DNA from: Paracoccus saliphilus
GTDB lineage: Bacteria; Pseudomonadota; Alphaproteobacteria; Rhodobacterales; Rhodobacteraceae
Direction of reading: 5' to 3'
Assembly: GCF_028553805.1 (NCBI RefSeq)
Contig: NZ_CP067140.1
Coordinates: 3,224,001-3,288,000 of the forward strand
DNA: 64,000 bases
Shown: one piece after another, positions 26,401-36,760 of the stretch
How positions within the stretch are numbered: the first letter of the stretch is position 1
How the letters are laid out: each line of letters starts with the position of its first letter
The notes under the pieces: model-generated
Seen by the model: only the letters and a program-made list of their open reading frames with translations
Database searches by the model: none
Told to the model about the DNA's origin: nothing
Program-made: the position numbers and the translations under genes

Positions 26401-27638
26401 AAGAACAGGCTGTTGAACAGCGTCGAGGCGGCCTCGACGGTGGGCGGTTCGCCCGGACGCATGACGCGATAGATATCCATCAGCGCCTGCTCGCGGTTCA
26501 TGTTCTTGTCCGCGGCCATGGTGTTGCGGATATAGGGGCCGACATTGACATGATCGATGTCGAGAACCGGGATATCCGTCACGCCGTTATCCAGCAGGGT
26601 TTTCAGAAGCCCGCCGTTCAGGTCGCCTTCCTTGTCGTATTCCGCGGTGATCTCGTCCCCGGCCTCGGCATAGATGAAACCGGTTTCCTCGTTGATGATA
26701 TCCTTGGCGACAAAGCGGCCGATGATCCGGTCGAAGGGCAGCAGCAAATTCACCTGCTCGCCCGATTCCAGCAGTTGCTTGACCAGGCGCGGAGTCACCT
26801 TGTCTCCCGCCTTGGTGATGACCTCGCCGGTATCGGCGTTCACCAGATCATAGGAGGGACGGGTGCCGCGCACGCGCTCGGGGAAGAAGCGGGTAACCCA
26901 GCCCTGCTCCCGCCCGGTCTTGCGCAGGCCGTAATCGACGGTTTCGTAGAAGGCATCCATGATGCCCTCCTGATCCATGCCGAGCGCATAAAGCAGCGTC
27001 GTCACCGGCAGTTTCCGGCGACGGTCGATGCGGGCAAAGACCAGATCCTTGGCGTCGAATTCGAAATCCAGCCAGCTGCCGCGATAGGGAATGATGCGGC
27101 AGGCGAACAGCAGTTTGCCCGAAGAATGGGTCTTGCCGCGGTCATGGTCGAAGAACACGCCGGGGCTGCGGTGCATCTGGCTGACCACGACACGCTCGGT
27201 CCCGTTTACGATGAAGGTGCCGTTATAGGTCATCAGGGGCATGTCGCCCATGAAGACATCCTGTTCCTTGATGTCCTTGACCGAACGGGCGCCGGTATTC
27301 TCATCGACATCGAACACGATCAGACGCAGCGTCACCTTGAGCGGCGCCGCATAGGTCATGTCGCGCTGCTGACACTCGTCGACGTCATATTTCGGACGTT
27401 CCAGATCGTATTTCACGAATTCCAGCGTCGCAGTCTCGTTGAAGTCCTTGATCGGGAACACGGACTGGAAAACGCCCTGAATGCCGTCACCGTCATTGTG
27501 ACCTTCGCCCTCGCCCGATTTGAGGAACAGCTCGTAGGAAGACTTCTGAACCTCGATCAGGTTCGGCATCTTCAGAACTTCGCGGATATTGCCGTAATAG
27601 CGCCGGATACGCTTCTGGCCGACATAGGATTGCGCCAT
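23493..27638 (-). CDS. rpoB: DNA-directed RNA polymerase subunit beta
   Basis: 1,381 aa. The rifampicin-binding region reads [20 protein letters not shown] and [20 protein letters not shown], with the sensitive-type residues (D, H, R, S) in place. The C-terminal [20 protein letters not shown] and [22 protein letters not shown] segments are normal, ending in an acidic LLDAEEEE. It lies about 240 nt after rplL, with a large hairpin in the gap, and 44 nt before rpoC. Confidence 0.99.
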   Translation of the reverse strand: MAQSYVGQKRIRRYYGNIREVLKMPNLIEVQKSSYELFLKSGEGEGHNDGDGIQGVFQSVFPIKDFNETATLEFVKYDLERPKYDVDECQQRDMTYAAPLKVTLRLIVFDVDENTGARSVKDIKEQDVFMGDMPLMTYNGTFIVNGTERVVVSQMHRSPGVFFDHDRGKTHSSGKLLFACRIIPYRGSWLDFEFDAKDLVFARIDRRRKLPVTTLLYALGMDQEGIMDAFYETVDYGLRKTGREQGWVTRFFPERVRGTRPSYDLVNADTGEVITKAGDKVTPRLVKQLLESGEQVNLLLPFDRIIGRFVAKDIINEETGFIYAEAGDEITAEYDKEGDLNGGLLKTLLDNGVTDIPVLDIDHVNVGPYIRNTMAADKNMNREQALMDIYRVMRPGEPPTVEAASTLFNSLFFDSERYDLSAVGRVKMNMRLNLDAPDTQRTLRPEDIVACVGDLVGLRDGKGEIDDIDHLGNRRVRSVGELMENQYRVGLLRMERAIRERMSQTEIDTVMPQDLINAKPAAAAVREFFGSSQLSQFMDQTNPLSEVTHKRRLSALGPGGLTRERAGFEVRDVHPTHYGRMCPIETPEGQNIGLINSLATFARVNKYGFIETPYRKVEDGKVTDDVVYMSATEEMRHTVAQANAELDEDGKFVQELVSTRQAGDFMLNPVDAVDLIDVSPKQLVSVAAALIPFLENDDANRALMGSNMQRQAVPLLRAEAPFVGTGMEAIVARDSGAAIMARRGGIIDQVDAQRIVVRATEDLGAGDAGVDIYRLRKFKRSNQSSTINQRPLVKVGEKVVGDQVIADGPSTDQGELAIGRNVVVAFMPWNGYNYEDSILISERIHRDDVFTSIHIDEYEVAARDTKLGPEEITRDIPNVGEEALRNLDEAGIVYIGAEVGPGDILVGKITPKGESPMTPEEKLLRAIFGEKASDVRDTSLRLPPGAYGTIVEVRVFNRHGVEKDERALQIEREEVERLARDRDDEQAILDRNIYARLKSLIMGKVAVKGPKGVKANSEITEELLGTLSRGQWWQLAIGEEEIAKELEALNQQYDSQKKLLEARFEDKVEKVRQGDDLPPGVMKMVKVFVAVKRKLQAGDKMAGRHGNKGVVSKVVPMEDMPFLADGTPVDLVMNPLGVPSRMNVGQILETHMGWASRGLGIKIDEALEAYRRDGDMSPVRDAVKNGYGEEMYAETFADMEDDTLVEHANTVRTGVPIATPVFDGAKEADINDALTRAGFDSSGQSIVFDGRTGEQFARPVTVGMKYILKLHHLVDDKMHARSTGPYSLVTQQPLGGKAQFGGQRLGEMEVWALEAYGAAYTLQEMLTVKSDDVAGRTKVYESIVKGEDNFEAGVPESFNVLVKEVRGLGLNMELLDAEEEE

Positions 27639-27822
27639 GGGGTCTTATCACCTTTCGTCTTCGCGCGCGTCTCGGGTCGGGGCCCCCGAGGCGCGGCCTA
27701 CGAATGCAGGGGTGAGGTTCCATACTTGCCGCCCGTCCCACCGCGCGGCTCCCGAACCTCGAACATGCCCTGAAGGAAGGTCTTACGCAGCGTCAACAAA
27801 GACCGCCCTTCAAGACAGGTTC

Positions 27823-27852
27823 GGCAGGGACCGGGAAATCCCGGACCCTGCC
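27823..27852 (-). other. Hairpin between rplL and rpoB (attenuator or processing-site candidate)
   Basis: A 13-bp stem with one mismatch (GGCAGGGACCGGG 27823-27835 with CCCGGACCCTGCC 27840-27852) and a 4-nt loop lies 28 nt after the rplL stop. No T-tract follows on the minus strand; five T's follow it on the plus strand. E. coli has an attenuator and an RNase III site at the same place. Which of these applies here is not decidable from sequence. Confidence 0.55.
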
Positions 27853-27879
27853 CTTTTTCGATCAGCCTTGACAGGCCGA

Positions 27880-28254
27880 TTACTTCAGCTCGACCTTCGC
27901 ACCAGCGTCTTCGAGCTTTTTCTTCATTTCTTCGGCTTCGTCCTTGGACGCGCCTTCCTTGATCTTGCCGCCGGCTTCGACCAGGTCCTTGGCTTCTTTC
28001 AGGCCCAGGCCGGTGATGCCGCGAACTTCCTTGATCACGTTGATCTTGCTTGCACCGGCTTCGACCAGAACAACGTCGAATTCGGTCTTCTCTTCAGCAG
28101 CCTCGCCGCCATCGGCAGCAGGGCCAGCCATCATGACGGCGCCGCCAGCAGCGGGCTCGATGCCGTATTCGTCTTTCAGGATGGTTTTCAGTTCCTGGGC
28201 TTCCAGCAGGGTCAGGCCCACGATTTCTTCGGCGAGTTTTTTCAGATCAGCCAT
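27880..28254 (-). CDS. rplL: 50S ribosomal protein L7/L12
   Basis: 124 aa stalk protein that recruits translation GTPases. The N-terminal dimerisation domain starts [20 protein letters not shown], followed by an Ala/Gly hinge. The C-terminal domain carries [20 protein letters not shown]. It lies 65 nt after rplJ. Confidence 0.98.
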   Translation of the reverse strand: MADLKKLAEEIVGLTLLEAQELKTILKDEYGIEPAAGGAVMMAGPAADGGEAAEEKTEFDVVLVEAGASKINVIKEVRGITGLGLKEAKDLVEAGGKIKEGASKDEAEEMKKKLEDAGAKVELK

Positions 28255-28319
28255 TTTTCCGTTCTTTCAGTTAGTGTTCCAACGTCGAGTATTCAACCAC
28301 TCGTCGGGAAAGGGTTGCG

Positions 28320-28835
28320 TCAAGCCGCCTCTCGATCCTCAAGGGTCGAGAGGATGCCCGCGATATTGCTTGCAGGGGCGCCAATCGCGCCGGCGATGTT
28401 CGAAGCAGGTGCACCGATGCAGCCCACGATCGAAGCGATAAGCTCGTCACGCGATGGCATCGCTGCAACGGCTTTCACGCCAGCAACGTCTAGAGCCGAC
28501 TCACCCATCGAGCCGCCGAGGATTTTGAACTTGTCATTATCCTTGGCATATTTATCGGCGACCTTCGCAGCAGCGACAGGATCCTCCGAATAGGTGAGCA
28601 CGGTCATGCCCGTCAGGTAGTCTGCAATGCTTGCGCATGGCTTACCCTCGAGGGCGATCTTGGCGAGCCTGTTCTTGGCAACACGCACCGAACCGCCCGC
28701 TTCGCGCATGCGCGAGCGAAGGTCCTGCATTTGCGCAACCGTCATTCCCTCGTAGTGGGCAACCACAACGACGCCAGAGCTTTCAAAGATCTGGCCGAGT
28801 TCGTCGACCACCTGTTCTTTTTGCGCTCTATCCAC
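28320..28835 (-). CDS. rplJ: 50S ribosomal protein L10
   Basis: 171 aa from a GTG at 28833-28835 ([19 protein letters not shown]), chosen because GGAGTG sits upstream and the length matches the family. A 13-residue longer reading from 28874 overlaps the leader and is less likely. L10 anchors the L7/L12 stalk and in other bacteria binds its own leader to repress rplJL. The tail [20 protein letters not shown], containing a partly repeated GAPASNIAG unit, is the L12-binding helix region. Confidence 0.95.
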   Translation of the reverse strand: MDRAQKEQVVDELGQIFESSGVVVVAHYEGMTVAQMQDLRSRMREAGGSVRVAKNRLAKIALEGKPCASIADYLTGMTVLTYSEDPVAAAKVADKYAKDNDKFKILGGSMGESALDVAGVKAVAAMPSRDELIASIVGCIGAPASNIAGAIGAPASNIAGILSTLEDREAA

Positions 28836-28859
28836 GGTTTCACTCCAATTTGGGGGTTT

Positions 28860-29062
28860 CCCCCCGGCTCTCACTTTTCCCGGTCACAAGGAACCGGGTC
28901 GGGTCCGCTAGGGACAAGATCGCCCGAAGGTTGACCTTCGGAAAAATGCTTGCTCCCCATCTCAGGAAGGACATTAAGCCGTCACCCTTTCAGGTTCAGG
29001 CACCCTCCGTCTCGGACAGGACAGGGCGGCCTTGCGGCTACCCCGCCATTCGCCGGATCGCT
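28860..29062 (-). ncRNA. Candidate L10 leader (autoregulatory mRNA element)
   Basis: The 240-nt rplA-rplJ gap is long and structured. On the minus strand it contains CTTAATGTCCTTCCTGAGA followed by GGGGAGCAAG, which resembles the conserved block of the L10 leader family as I remember it. It also has the hairpin CCGAAGGTCAACCTTCGG. Position directly before rplJ fits. Boundaries are approximate and a covariance search was not possible. Confidence 0.5.
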
Positions 29063-29075
29063 CCGGCAAATTTCA

Positions 29076-29777
29076 TCAGGCTTCGGACGCCGCCGAAGCG
29101 ATGTCCAGCGACACGCCAGGCCCCATCGTCGAGCTGATCGAGACCTTTTTCAGATAGGTCCCTTTCGCGCCGGTCGGCTTGGCCTTGTTCACCGCGTCGA
29201 CGAAGGCACGGATATTCTGTGCCAGCTTGTCGGCATCGAAGGACGCCTTGCCGACGCCGGCATGAACCACGCCCGCCTTCTCGGCCTTGAACTGGACCTC
29301 ACCGCCCTTGGCGGCCTTGACGGCATCTGCGACATCCATCGTCACCGTGCCGACCTTGGGGTTCGGCATCAGGTTACGCGGACCGAGGATTTTGCCGAGA
29401 CGGCCAACCAGCGGCATCATGTCAGGAGTGGCGATGCAACGGTCGAATTCGATCTTGCCCGACTGCACGGTTTCCATCAGGTCCTCGGCGCCGACGATAT
29501 CGGCACCGGCCTCTTTCGCCTCGTCGGCCTTGGGGCCACGCGCGAATACGGCGACACGGACATCCTTGCCGGTCCCGGCGGGCAGCGTCACGACGCCACG
29601 CACCATCTGGTCGGCATGGCGCGGGTTTACGCCCAGGTTCATCGCGATCTCGACAGTCTCGTCGAATTTCGCCTGCACATTACCCTTGACCAGCTTGACG
29701 GCATCCTCGACCGAAAGGTTCGATTTGCCTTCGAAGGCGGCGCGAGCTGCGGCTTTCTTTTTCGAAATCTTCGCCAT
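29076..29777 (-). CDS. rplA: 50S ribosomal protein L1
   Basis: 233 aa; forms the L1 stalk that handles E-site tRNA and represses the rplKA mRNA in E. coli. The [20 protein letters not shown] segment, [16 protein letters not shown] and [20 protein letters not shown] are diagnostic. It starts 3 nt after the rplK stop. Confidence 0.98.
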   Translation of the reverse strand: MAKISKKKAAARAAFEGKSNLSVEDAVKLVKGNVQAKFDETVEIAMNLGVNPRHADQMVRGVVTLPAGTGKDVRVAVFARGPKADEAKEAGADIVGAEDLMETVQSGKIEFDRCIATPDMMPLVGRLGKILGPRNLMPNPKVGTVTMDVADAVKAAKGGEVQFKAEKAGVVHAGVGKASFDADKLAQNIRAFVDAVNKAKPTGAKGTYLKKVSISSTMGPGVSLDIASAASEA

Positions 29778-29780
29778 GGC

Positions 29781-30233
29781 TTAGCCTTTCACCTCGATAC
29801 CGATCGAACGGGCCGAACCGAGCACGATCTTCATCGCTTGCTCGATGTCATTCGCCGACAGGTCCTGCATCTTGGTTTCCGCGATCTCACGCACCTGCTT
29901 GACGGTAACGTAACCGGCGGTCACACGACCCGGAGTTTCCCCGCCCCTTGCACGGTTCCGCTTACCCTGCGGCTTCAGCCCGGCGGCTCTCTTCAACAGG
30001 AAGGACGCGGGCGGCGTCTTCGTCTCGAAGGTGAACGACTTGTCGGCATAATAGGTGATCACGACCGGAACGGGCGAACCCTTTTCCATCTCCTGCGTCT
30101 TGGCGTTGAACGCCTTGCAGAATTCCATGATATTGATGCCGCGCTGACCCAGAGCGGGGCCAACGGGGGGCGACGGGTTGGCTTCACCCGCCTTGATCTG
30201 CAGCTTCAGCTGCCCGACAACTTTCTTGGCCAT
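29781..30233 (-). CDS. rplK: 50S ribosomal protein L11 with a short loop insertion
   Basis: 150 aa from the ATG at 30231-30233 ([20 protein letters not shown]); a 10-residue longer reading upstream is not supported. L11 binds the GTPase-associated region of 23S r[23 protein letters not shown] and [13 protein letters not shown] are conserved. The linker after AAG ([18 protein letters not shown]) is about eight residues longer than in E. coli (142 aa) and unusually basic. Confidence 0.97.
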   Translation of the reverse strand: MAKKVVGQLKLQIKAGEANPSPPVGPALGQRGINIMEFCKAFNAKTQEMEKGSPVPVVITYYADKSFTFETKTPPASFLLKRAAGLKPQGKRNRARGGETPGRVTAGYVTVKQVREIAETKMQDLSANDIEQAMKIVLGSARSIGIEVKG

Positions 30234-30319
30234 CTGGCCTTCTCCTTTATCATCACGCCCCACCCATAACTGGGCTCAGGGCCGACTTAGCGGTACGGCG
30301 GCAAGCCTCCCGCAACCAA

Positions 30320-30856
30320 TCACGCGGTCTTCGCGACCTGCGTGAATTCCAGCTCGACCGGCGTAGGCCGGCCAAAGATCGACACGGTGACCTTGATGCG
30401 CGCGGACACCTCGTCAACCTCTTCGACCATGCCCGAGAACCCTTCGAAGGGCCCGTCGGTCACGTTCACCCTCTCACCCACATCAAAGCGGATAAGGTTG
30501 CGCGGCGCAGCCTCGTCCCCTTCGCCGGTGCGGTGAAGGATCGTATTCACTTCCTCGTCGCGCATCGGCATCGGCCGGCCCTGCGCACCGAGAAATCCGG
30601 TCACCCGGTTGATCGAGTTCACCAGGTGATAGGCGCGGTCCGTCATCTCCATATGGACCAGCACATAGCCTGGCATGAAGCGGCGCTCCGAGGTCACCTT
30701 CTTGCCACGGCGAATCTCGATGACCTCTTCGGTCGGCACCAACACCTCGTCGATCTGCTCCTCAAGCTCCTTCTCGGCCACCGACTGGCGAATCGCCTCG
30801 GCGACCTTTTTTTCGAAGTTCGAAAGGACGCTGACCGAATACCAACGTTTTGCCAT
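30320..30856 (-). CDS. nusG: Transcription termination/antitermination factor NusG
   Basis: 178 aa. The NGN domain (MAKRWYSVSVLSNFEKKVAE to RFMPGYVLVHMEM) binds RNA polymerase. The C-terminal KOW domain (RFDVGERVNVTDGPFEGFSG) contacts S10 or Rho. It lies between secE and rplK as is standard; the 170-nt secE-nusG gap shows no feature I can name. Confidence 0.98.
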   Translation of the reverse strand: MAKRWYSVSVLSNFEKKVAEAIRQSVAEKELEEQIDEVLVPTEEVIEIRRGKKVTSERRFMPGYVLVHMEMTDRAYHLVNSINRVTGFLGAQGRPMPMRDEEVNTILHRTGEGDEAAPRNLIRFDVGERVNVTDGPFEGFSGMVEEVDEVSARIKVTVSIFGRPTPVELEFTQVAKTA

Positions 30857-31026
30857 GCCTCTAGCGACCCCTGCTCATTGGGAGAATCACGCGATACACG
30901 CGCCAAGCCCCTGAATTCAAATATGTTCGGCAAAATTGAAATCGGCGCGCATGCGGATTCGATGCACGCCGTTTGCCGGACAGTCGGGCGCAAATAACGC
31001 CACGGACCCGAAATTGCAAGCCCCGA

Positions 31027-31221
31027 TCAGCCGCTGATCATCTGCAAGCCGTTGGTGATACCGAAGCGGATCACCAGATCGACCAGGAAGAAGAACAGGC
31101 TGGTCAGCGCCGCCATGATGAGAACCATGATCGTGGTCGTCACCACCTCGCGGCGATTCGGCCATGTGATCTTGGAGCCTTCGGCACGAACCTGATTGAT
31201 AAACTGGACGGGATTGGGCAC
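31027..31221 (-). CDS. secE: Preprotein translocase subunit SecE
   Basis: 64 aa from a GTG at 31219-31221 (MPNPVQFINQVRAEGSKI), with AAGGAG six bases upstream; a longer ATG reading to 31266 lacks this site. The conserved amphipathic part ITWPNRREVVTTT is followed by a single transmembrane helix (IMVLIMAALTSLFFFLVDLV). It clamps the SecY channel. Confidence 0.93.
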   Translation of the reverse strand: MPNPVQFINQVRAEGSKITWPNRREVVTTTIMVLIMAALTSLFFFLVDLVIRFGITNGLQMISG

Positions 31222-31330
31222 GATCGGCTCCTTCGAGTATGCAGGGGCATAACTTAGCCAAGCCACGGCGGGCTTTCAACCCTGGCTGTCCCGATCCGGG
31301 ATGGAGAATCCCCCATCCGGAAAAAGAGAC

Positions 31331-31406
31331 TGGCAGGGGCAGAGGGACTCGAACCCACGACCCTCGGTTTTGGAGACCGATGCTCTACCAACTGAGCTAT
31401 ACCCCT
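31331..31406 (-). tRNA. tRNA-Trp (anticodon CCA)
   Basis: 76 nt including an encoded CCA end. The acceptor stem AGGGGTA pairs with TGCCCCT, the D arm is AGCTCAGTTGGTAGAGC, the anticodon loop TCTCCAAAA gives CCA, and the T loop is GTTCGAGTC. It precedes secE-nusG, the usual arrangement in bacteria. Confidence 0.97.
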
Positions 31407-31419
31407 ATGGCCGTGCGAC

Positions 31420-31448
31420 CGTTTACGGCAGTGAGGTTTCTGGTGCAA
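31420..31448 (-). promoter_or_regulatory. Predicted promoter of tRNA-Trp (and probably secE-nusG)
   Basis: On the minus strand TTGCAC (31443-31448), 17 bp, TAAACG (31420-31425), with the tRNA 5' end 14 nt beyond the -10. Confidence 0.55.
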
Positions 31449-31469
31449 GGGGGCTTTGGCCCCACTTGC
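31445..31469 (-). terminator. Hairpin after the ABC exporter gene
   Basis: GCAAG plus GGGGC pairs imperfectly with GCCCC plus CTTGC around a CAAA loop directly after the stop at 31471. There is no T-tract, so any terminator function is weak or factor-dependent. It overlaps the -35 of the tRNA-Trp promoter. Confidence 0.35.
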
Positions 31470-31470
31470 A

Positions 31471-33324
31471 TCATTCGGCGGCATCCGCGGCAAGAAATCC
31501 ACCCGATTGGCGCGACCACAGCCGCGCATAGAGCCCGTTTTGCGCCAGCAACTCGGTATGACTGCCCTGCTCCACGATGCGGCCTTCATCCATGACGATC
31601 AGCCGGTCCATCGCTGCAATGGTCGACAGGCGATGCGCAATGGCGATCACCGTCTTGCCCTCCATCAGCGCATCCAGCCGCGACTGGATCGCCGCCTCGA
31701 CCTCGCTGTCCAGTGCGCTGGTTGCCTCGTCCAGGATCAGGATCGGCGCATCCTTCAGCGCCACGCGGGCAATCGCGATTCGCTGGCGCTGTCCGCCGGA
31801 CAGTTTGACGCCACGCTCACCGACATGAGCATCCAGCCCCCGCCTGCCATAGCTGTCCGACAGGCCCGGCACGAATCCATGCGCCTCGGCGATACGCAGG
31901 GCATCGGCGATCTCGGCCTCACTGGCTTCCGGACGGCCATAGGCGATATTCTCGCGCACCGACCGATGCAAAAGCGAACTGTCCTGCGTCACCACCCCGA
32001 TGCCGGCCCGCAGACTGTCCTGCGTTACTTGCGAGATGTCCTGACCATCAATGGTGATCTTCCCGTCATCGATATCGTGGAAGCGCAGCAACAGGTTGAC
32101 CAGCGTCGATTTCCCGGCACCCGAGCGCCCGACCAGCCCAACCCGTTCGCTTGGCGCGATATGCAGAGTCAGATCATCCAGAATCGGAAGCGGCTGCTCG
32201 CCTGCGACGCTGGCATAGCGGAAGGTGACATGATCGAAACGCACCTCGCCCGGCCCCCGAACCAACGGGCGCGCATTCGGCGCATCCACCACCTGACGCG
32301 GCAGGGCAAGGCTGGATATGCCGTCGCGCACCGTACCGATATTCTCGAACAGCGCGGCAAATTCCCACATAATCCAATGCGACATGTTGTTCAGCCGCAG
32401 CGCCAGGGGCACCGCGATGGCGACGGCCCCGACAGCGATCTGATCCTCGGTCCAGAGCCACAGCCCAAGCCCCGTGACCAGCGCCACTAACAGCACGTTC
32501 ATGGTGTTCAGCGTGATGTCTTGTGCACTGCTGAGCCGCATCTGCCGGTGGACCGTCCGCAAAAAGGAATCCATCCCATCATGCATCCACGCCTCTTCGC
32601 GCGCCGAATGAGAGAACAGCTTGACCGTGGCGATATTGGTATAGCTGTCGACCACGCGCCCGGTCATCGCCGAGCGCGCATCGGCCTGCGCCTTCGCCAC
32701 ATGCCCCAAGCGCGGCACGATATACCACAGCATCACTCCGTAACCGGTGGCCCATGCAAGGAAAGGCAACGCCAGCCGCCAATCCTGGCTAGCGGCAAGC
32801 ACGAGCGCTCCGAGGAAATAGATCAGCACATAGCTGCCGACATCCATGATCTTCATGGCGACCTCGCGCACCGCCAGCGCAGTCTGCATCAGCCTCTGCG
32901 CGATCCGGCCCGAGAACTCGTCCTGGAAATAGCCGATGGACTGGCGCAATAGATAGCGATGCGCCTGCCAGCGGATGCGCTGGGGGAAATTCCCCATCAG
33001 CGACTGATGCAGGATCAGCGAGCCAAGCAGGTTCAGGACCGGCAGCATGATCAGCAGCACGACGGCCATCATCGCCAGACGCGCACCCTCCTGCTGCCAA
33101 AAGACATCGCGCGGCGTGTCGGACAACCTGTTTACGACTTCACCCAGCCAGCTGAACAGCATCACCTCGATCAGGGCGATGACGCTGGACAGCAGTGCAA
33201 GCGAGATCAGCCAAGGAAGCGCACCGTGGCTGTAATGAAGGAGGAATTTTCCCAGTGACCGCGGCGGCATGTCCGGCGTGTCAGTGGGATAGGGGTCTAT
33301 GCGTCGCTCGAACCACGCGAACAT
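31471..33324 (-). CDS. ABC exporter, fused permease-ATPase (type IV, MsbA/multidrug-like)
   Basis: 617 aa half-transporter, probably a homodimer in the inner membrane. Residues ~30-320 hold six transmembrane helices with the QDEFSGRIAQR coupling segment. The ATPase has Walker A GRSGAGKST (~399-407), signature LSGGQRQR (~508), Walker B ILILDEATSALD (~528) and the switch histidine in AIAHRLSTI. The substrate is not inferable. It stands alone, on the same strand as the ribosomal cluster but upstream of the tRNA promoter. Confidence 0.9.
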   Translation of the reverse strand: MFAWFERRIDPYPTDTPDMPPRSLGKFLLHYSHGALPWLISLALLSSVIALIEVMLFSWLGEVVNRLSDTPRDVFWQQEGARLAMMAVVLLIMLPVLNLLGSLILHQSLMGNFPQRIRWQAHRYLLRQSIGYFQDEFSGRIAQRLMQTALAVREVAMKIMDVGSYVLIYFLGALVLAASQDWRLALPFLAWATGYGVMLWYIVPRLGHVAKAQADARSAMTGRVVDSYTNIATVKLFSHSAREEAWMHDGMDSFLRTVHRQMRLSSAQDITLNTMNVLLVALVTGLGLWLWTEDQIAVGAVAIAVPLALRLNNMSHWIMWEFAALFENIGTVRDGISSLALPRQVVDAPNARPLVRGPGEVRFDHVTFRYASVAGEQPLPILDDLTLHIAPSERVGLVGRSGAGKSTLVNLLLRFHDIDDGKITIDGQDISQVTQDSLRAGIGVVTQDSSLLHRSVRENIAYGRPEASEAEIADALRIAEAHGFVPGLSDSYGRRGLDAHVGERGVKLSGGQRQRIAIARVALKDAPILILDEATSALDSEVEAAIQSRLDALMEGKTVIAIAHRLSTIAAMDRLIVMDEGRIVEQGSHTELLAQNGLYARLWSRQSGGFLAADAAE

Positions 33325-33428
33325 GGCGTCACCTGAACTGGCAGTTTGTGAAAGGAGCCGGGGCGGAAGTGCTGACCAAATTTCCGGTATATGTCAAGCG
33401 AACCCGCCCCGGGATGAGAATGGATCGT

Positions 33429-34082
33429 TTACGGGGCGAGCCGGGCCAATGCCTCGACATCTCCAGCGGCCAGGGCGGCTGTGGCGGCGTCGACCCGGTC
33501 CAAGGGCCAGTTCCACCAGGCAAGCTCCTGCAAGCGCCGGATATCCGGGGGATCGAAACGCATCCGGACGATCCGCGCCGGGTTCCCCGCGACGACCGCG
33601 TAATCGGGCACCTTGCCTGACACGACCGCCCGAGCGCCGACGATCACGCCATTGCCGAGCATTGCTCCGGGCAGAATCACGGCGCCATCGCCCAGCCAGA
33701 CATCATGGCCGATGACCGTATCGGGCAGACCGGAGATCTGGTCGATATAATCGCCAACCCGCTCGTGATCGAAAATCGCGAAAGGATAGGTCGAGATACC
33801 GGCCATCGGGTGATTGGCCGAGGCGGTGATGATCCGGACACCATCGGCAATCTGCCCGAAACGCCCGATCACCAGCCGCTCGGGCGCGCCGGGATATGTG
33901 TAGGGAGCCAGTTGCGCGGCCCAATCTTCGGGCGGCGCGAAACTGCTGGCATAGGTGAAATCGCCGACCTCTATATTCGGATGGTCGATGACGCGGTTCA
34001 GGTGAGCCAGGCCGTGATTGATCCGACCATCTGGAAAGCGCATCGGATAGGCAGAGGTTGCGTCAAGAAATTTGACGGGCAT
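33429..34082 (-). CDS. CatB/Vat-type xenobiotic acetyltransferase (left-handed beta-helix)
   Basis: 217 aa from the ATG at 34080-34082 (MPVKFLDATSAYPMRFPDGR); upstream in-frame sequence lacks a ribosome site. Hexapeptide-repeat acetyltransferase: GDFTYASSFAPP, then IGRFGQIADGVRIITASANH with the catalytic-type histidine, the YPFAIF loop, and IGHDVWLGDGAVILPGAMLG followed by VVAGNPARIVRMRF. The family includes chloramphenicol and streptogramin acetyltransferases, but chromosomal members often have unknown substrates, so resistance is not implied. Confidence 0.8.
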   Translation of the reverse strand: MPVKFLDATSAYPMRFPDGRINHGLAHLNRVIDHPNIEVGDFTYASSFAPPEDWAAQLAPYTYPGAPERLVIGRFGQIADGVRIITASANHPMAGISTYPFAIFDHERVGDYIDQISGLPDTVIGHDVWLGDGAVILPGAMLGNGVIVGARAVVSGKVPDYAVVAGNPARIVRMRFDPPDIRRLQELAWWNWPLDRVDAATAALAAGDVEALARLAP

Positions 34083-34194
34083 GGAAAATCCTTTCGATTC
34101 TGAACGGGTTAGATCAGATCGCGAGATTGTCCATGGCACTTGCTCCTTCTTCGTCAGCGCATCCCATAGCATGAAATCCGGCGGCATGGAAGCT

Positions 34195-34608
34195 CTACAG
34201 GTGCCGCGTCTCGGGGGCCGGGTTCCACCAGTTGTCATCCGCTCCATCGGCCCAATAGACGGGCGCGGCAATCAGCTCGGCCTCGGTCGCGTCGTCCAGC
34301 GCAGGAACCACGACCTGCACGAAACGGCCACCCATTTCGGCGATGTCGCCTTCTGTCCATAATCTCGTGCCGCAGCGCGAGCAGAACCAGTGATGCATGG
34401 CGATGGCGTCATCCTGCGCGCGCGGGGTCTCGGCCAGATATTCGCGCCCCTGCGTCAGCCGAAAGCCGTCGGGATCGGGCAGCCGCATCTCCCAATAGCG
34501 CATCTTGCGACAGAATCGGCAATTGCAGCGCATCGTGCCCTCGCCGAGATCGCCATCGGCCTCGAAACCGACCGCTCCGCAAAAGCAGCTTCCGTGATAG
34601 GTTTTCAT
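34195..34608 (-). CDS. GFA (glutathione-dependent formaldehyde-activating) family protein
   Basis: 137 aa. Seven cysteines in the GFA zinc pattern: GSCFCGAV (C8, C10), MRCNCRFCRK (C28, C30, C33) and FCSRCGT (C76, C79). The family type member, Gfa of Paracoccus, was proposed to condense formaldehyde with glutathione, though most homologues are uncharacterised. Its start overlaps the stop of the VOC gene by four bases, so the two form an operon. Confidence 0.85.
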   Translation of the reverse strand: MKTYHGSCFCGAVGFEADGDLGEGTMRCNCRFCRKMRYWEMRLPDPDGFRLTQGREYLAETPRAQDDAIAMHHWFCSRCGTRLWTEGDIAEMGGRFVQVVVPALDDATEAELIAAPVYWADGADDNWWNPAPETRHL

Positions 34609-35000
34609 GCCCCACCCTCCCCGTGGCAGACTGTTTCGATATTGTTTCCATCCGGATCGAGAACGAAAGCACCATAATAATCAGGATGATAGACAGGGCG
34701 CAGTCCCGGCGCCCCGTTATCGCGGCCACCTGCATCCAGTGCGGCCTTGTGAAACGCATCCACTGTCGCGTGGTCCGGGGCCGCAAGGGCGACATGCGCC
34801 CCGGATGCGGCCGGGCGGCCAGTCCCGATCCAGAAGAACGGCTTGTTATCGCGGCCAAAACCCAGATGGGCGCCGTGGCCGCCGGTCATTTCCTCGGTCA
34901 CCTCCATCAGCAGCGATATGCCTAGAGGCGCAAGCGCGCGTTCATAAAAGGCACGGGAGGCAGAGAGATCAGAGACGGGAAATCCGATATGGTCGATCAT
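34605..35000 (-). CDS. VOC-superfamily (glyoxalase/dioxygenase-fold) protein
   Basis: 131 aa, one vicinal-oxygen-chelate module pair: MIDHIGFPVSDLSASRAFYE (metal-type H4), HVALAAPDHATVDAFHKAAL, and YGAFVLDPDGNNIETVCH at the end. Metal ligands are plausible but the reaction is unknown. It is followed by the GFA-family gene with a 4-nt overlap, hinting at a shared detoxification role. The 72-bp repeat element at 35144-35215 lies upstream of it. Confidence 0.85.
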   Translation of the reverse strand: MIDHIGFPVSDLSASRAFYERALAPLGISLLMEVTEEMTGGHGAHLGFGRDNKPFFWIGTGRPAASGAHVALAAPDHATVDAFHKAALDAGGRDNGAPGLRPVYHPDYYGAFVLDPDGNNIETVCHGEGGA

Positions 35001-35143
35001 GGCATGCTCCTTTCATATCGGAACATGCCATGAGCTTGCTGACAAAACACGACAGTATCCCAAGAGGGCCTGACAGATGGGAAGACGCGCAACGACAGCC
35101 TGCGGTGTTCGATGCAACGAGCAGTTGCGCAACGCCAGTTTGG

Positions 35144-35215
35144 CCAGCATTTGCTGGGATTTCGGTTGTGACATGCGTACACGGGACGTGCACAGCCTGT
35201 ACACAAGGCGTACAC
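35144..35215. repeat. 72-bp palindrome-plus-iteron element, copy A
   Basis: CCAGCATTTGCTGG (35144-35157, 6-bp arms) is followed after 19 nt by four hexamers at exact 11-bp pitch: GTACAC at 35177, GTGCAC at 35188, GTACAC at 35199 and GTACAC at 35210. Copy B (40259-40330) has the same layout and spacing. It lies between the VOC gene and the tufB terminator. No known binding protein comes to mind. Confidence 0.85.
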
Positions 35216-35293
35216 AGCCGTTGCGTATTGGGCCCGGCCCTGCGGCCCCCTGCCCTTCCCCGATGGCGACCGGGACGCCGGGCGCGGGAACGC

Positions 35294-35320
35294 AAAAGGG
35301 CCGCCCCATGGGACGGCCCT
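35294..35320 (-). terminator. tufB intrinsic terminator
   Basis: The same stem-loop and TTTTGCG tail as after tufA, inside the repeated block, 30 nt after the tufB stop. Confidence 0.8.
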
Positions 35321-35351
35321 GTCACGTTTCAGTCGATCCGCTTGTCCGGGA

Positions 35352-36527
<1,176 letters not shown>

Positions 36528-36587
36528 CTAGGGCCTCCTGATCGCGGGGCATGGCATGAAACGGCCCCGGTTAAACGTGCGCCGCGA

Positions 36588-36614
36588 TGTATAAGGCCGC
36601 CGGGGAAAAATCAA
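36588..36614 (-). promoter_or_regulatory. Possible tufB promoter
   Basis: On the minus strand TATACA (36588-36593) is a good -10. The best -35 nearby is TTGATT (36609-36614) with a short 15-bp spacer, so the assignment is tentative. Confidence 0.35.
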
Positions 36615-36760
36615 GGGCTGGAAGTCCGCTTTGATCGCGCATTTTTTCGCCTTGCCGCAACGGCTTCCACGAGCTTTTCGGGAACCCGCGCCAGCCCGCT
36701 GACGTTCGCATCCTGAACGACGTCATCGTTAACCGCTTTCCAAGCCGAAAGGACAAACTC

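Noticed and set aside
33429..34082. Calling the hexapeptide acetyltransferase a chloramphenicol-resistance gene
   Set aside because: The fold matches CatB/Vat, but it is a chromosomal single gene without mobile context; the substrate cannot be inferred.
35013..35309. A small minus-strand peptide gene over element A, similar to one over element B
   Set aside because: The translations look alike only because the DNA motifs are shared. Both frames run through terminators, lack a common start or stop, and the 11-bp pitch is not a multiple of three.
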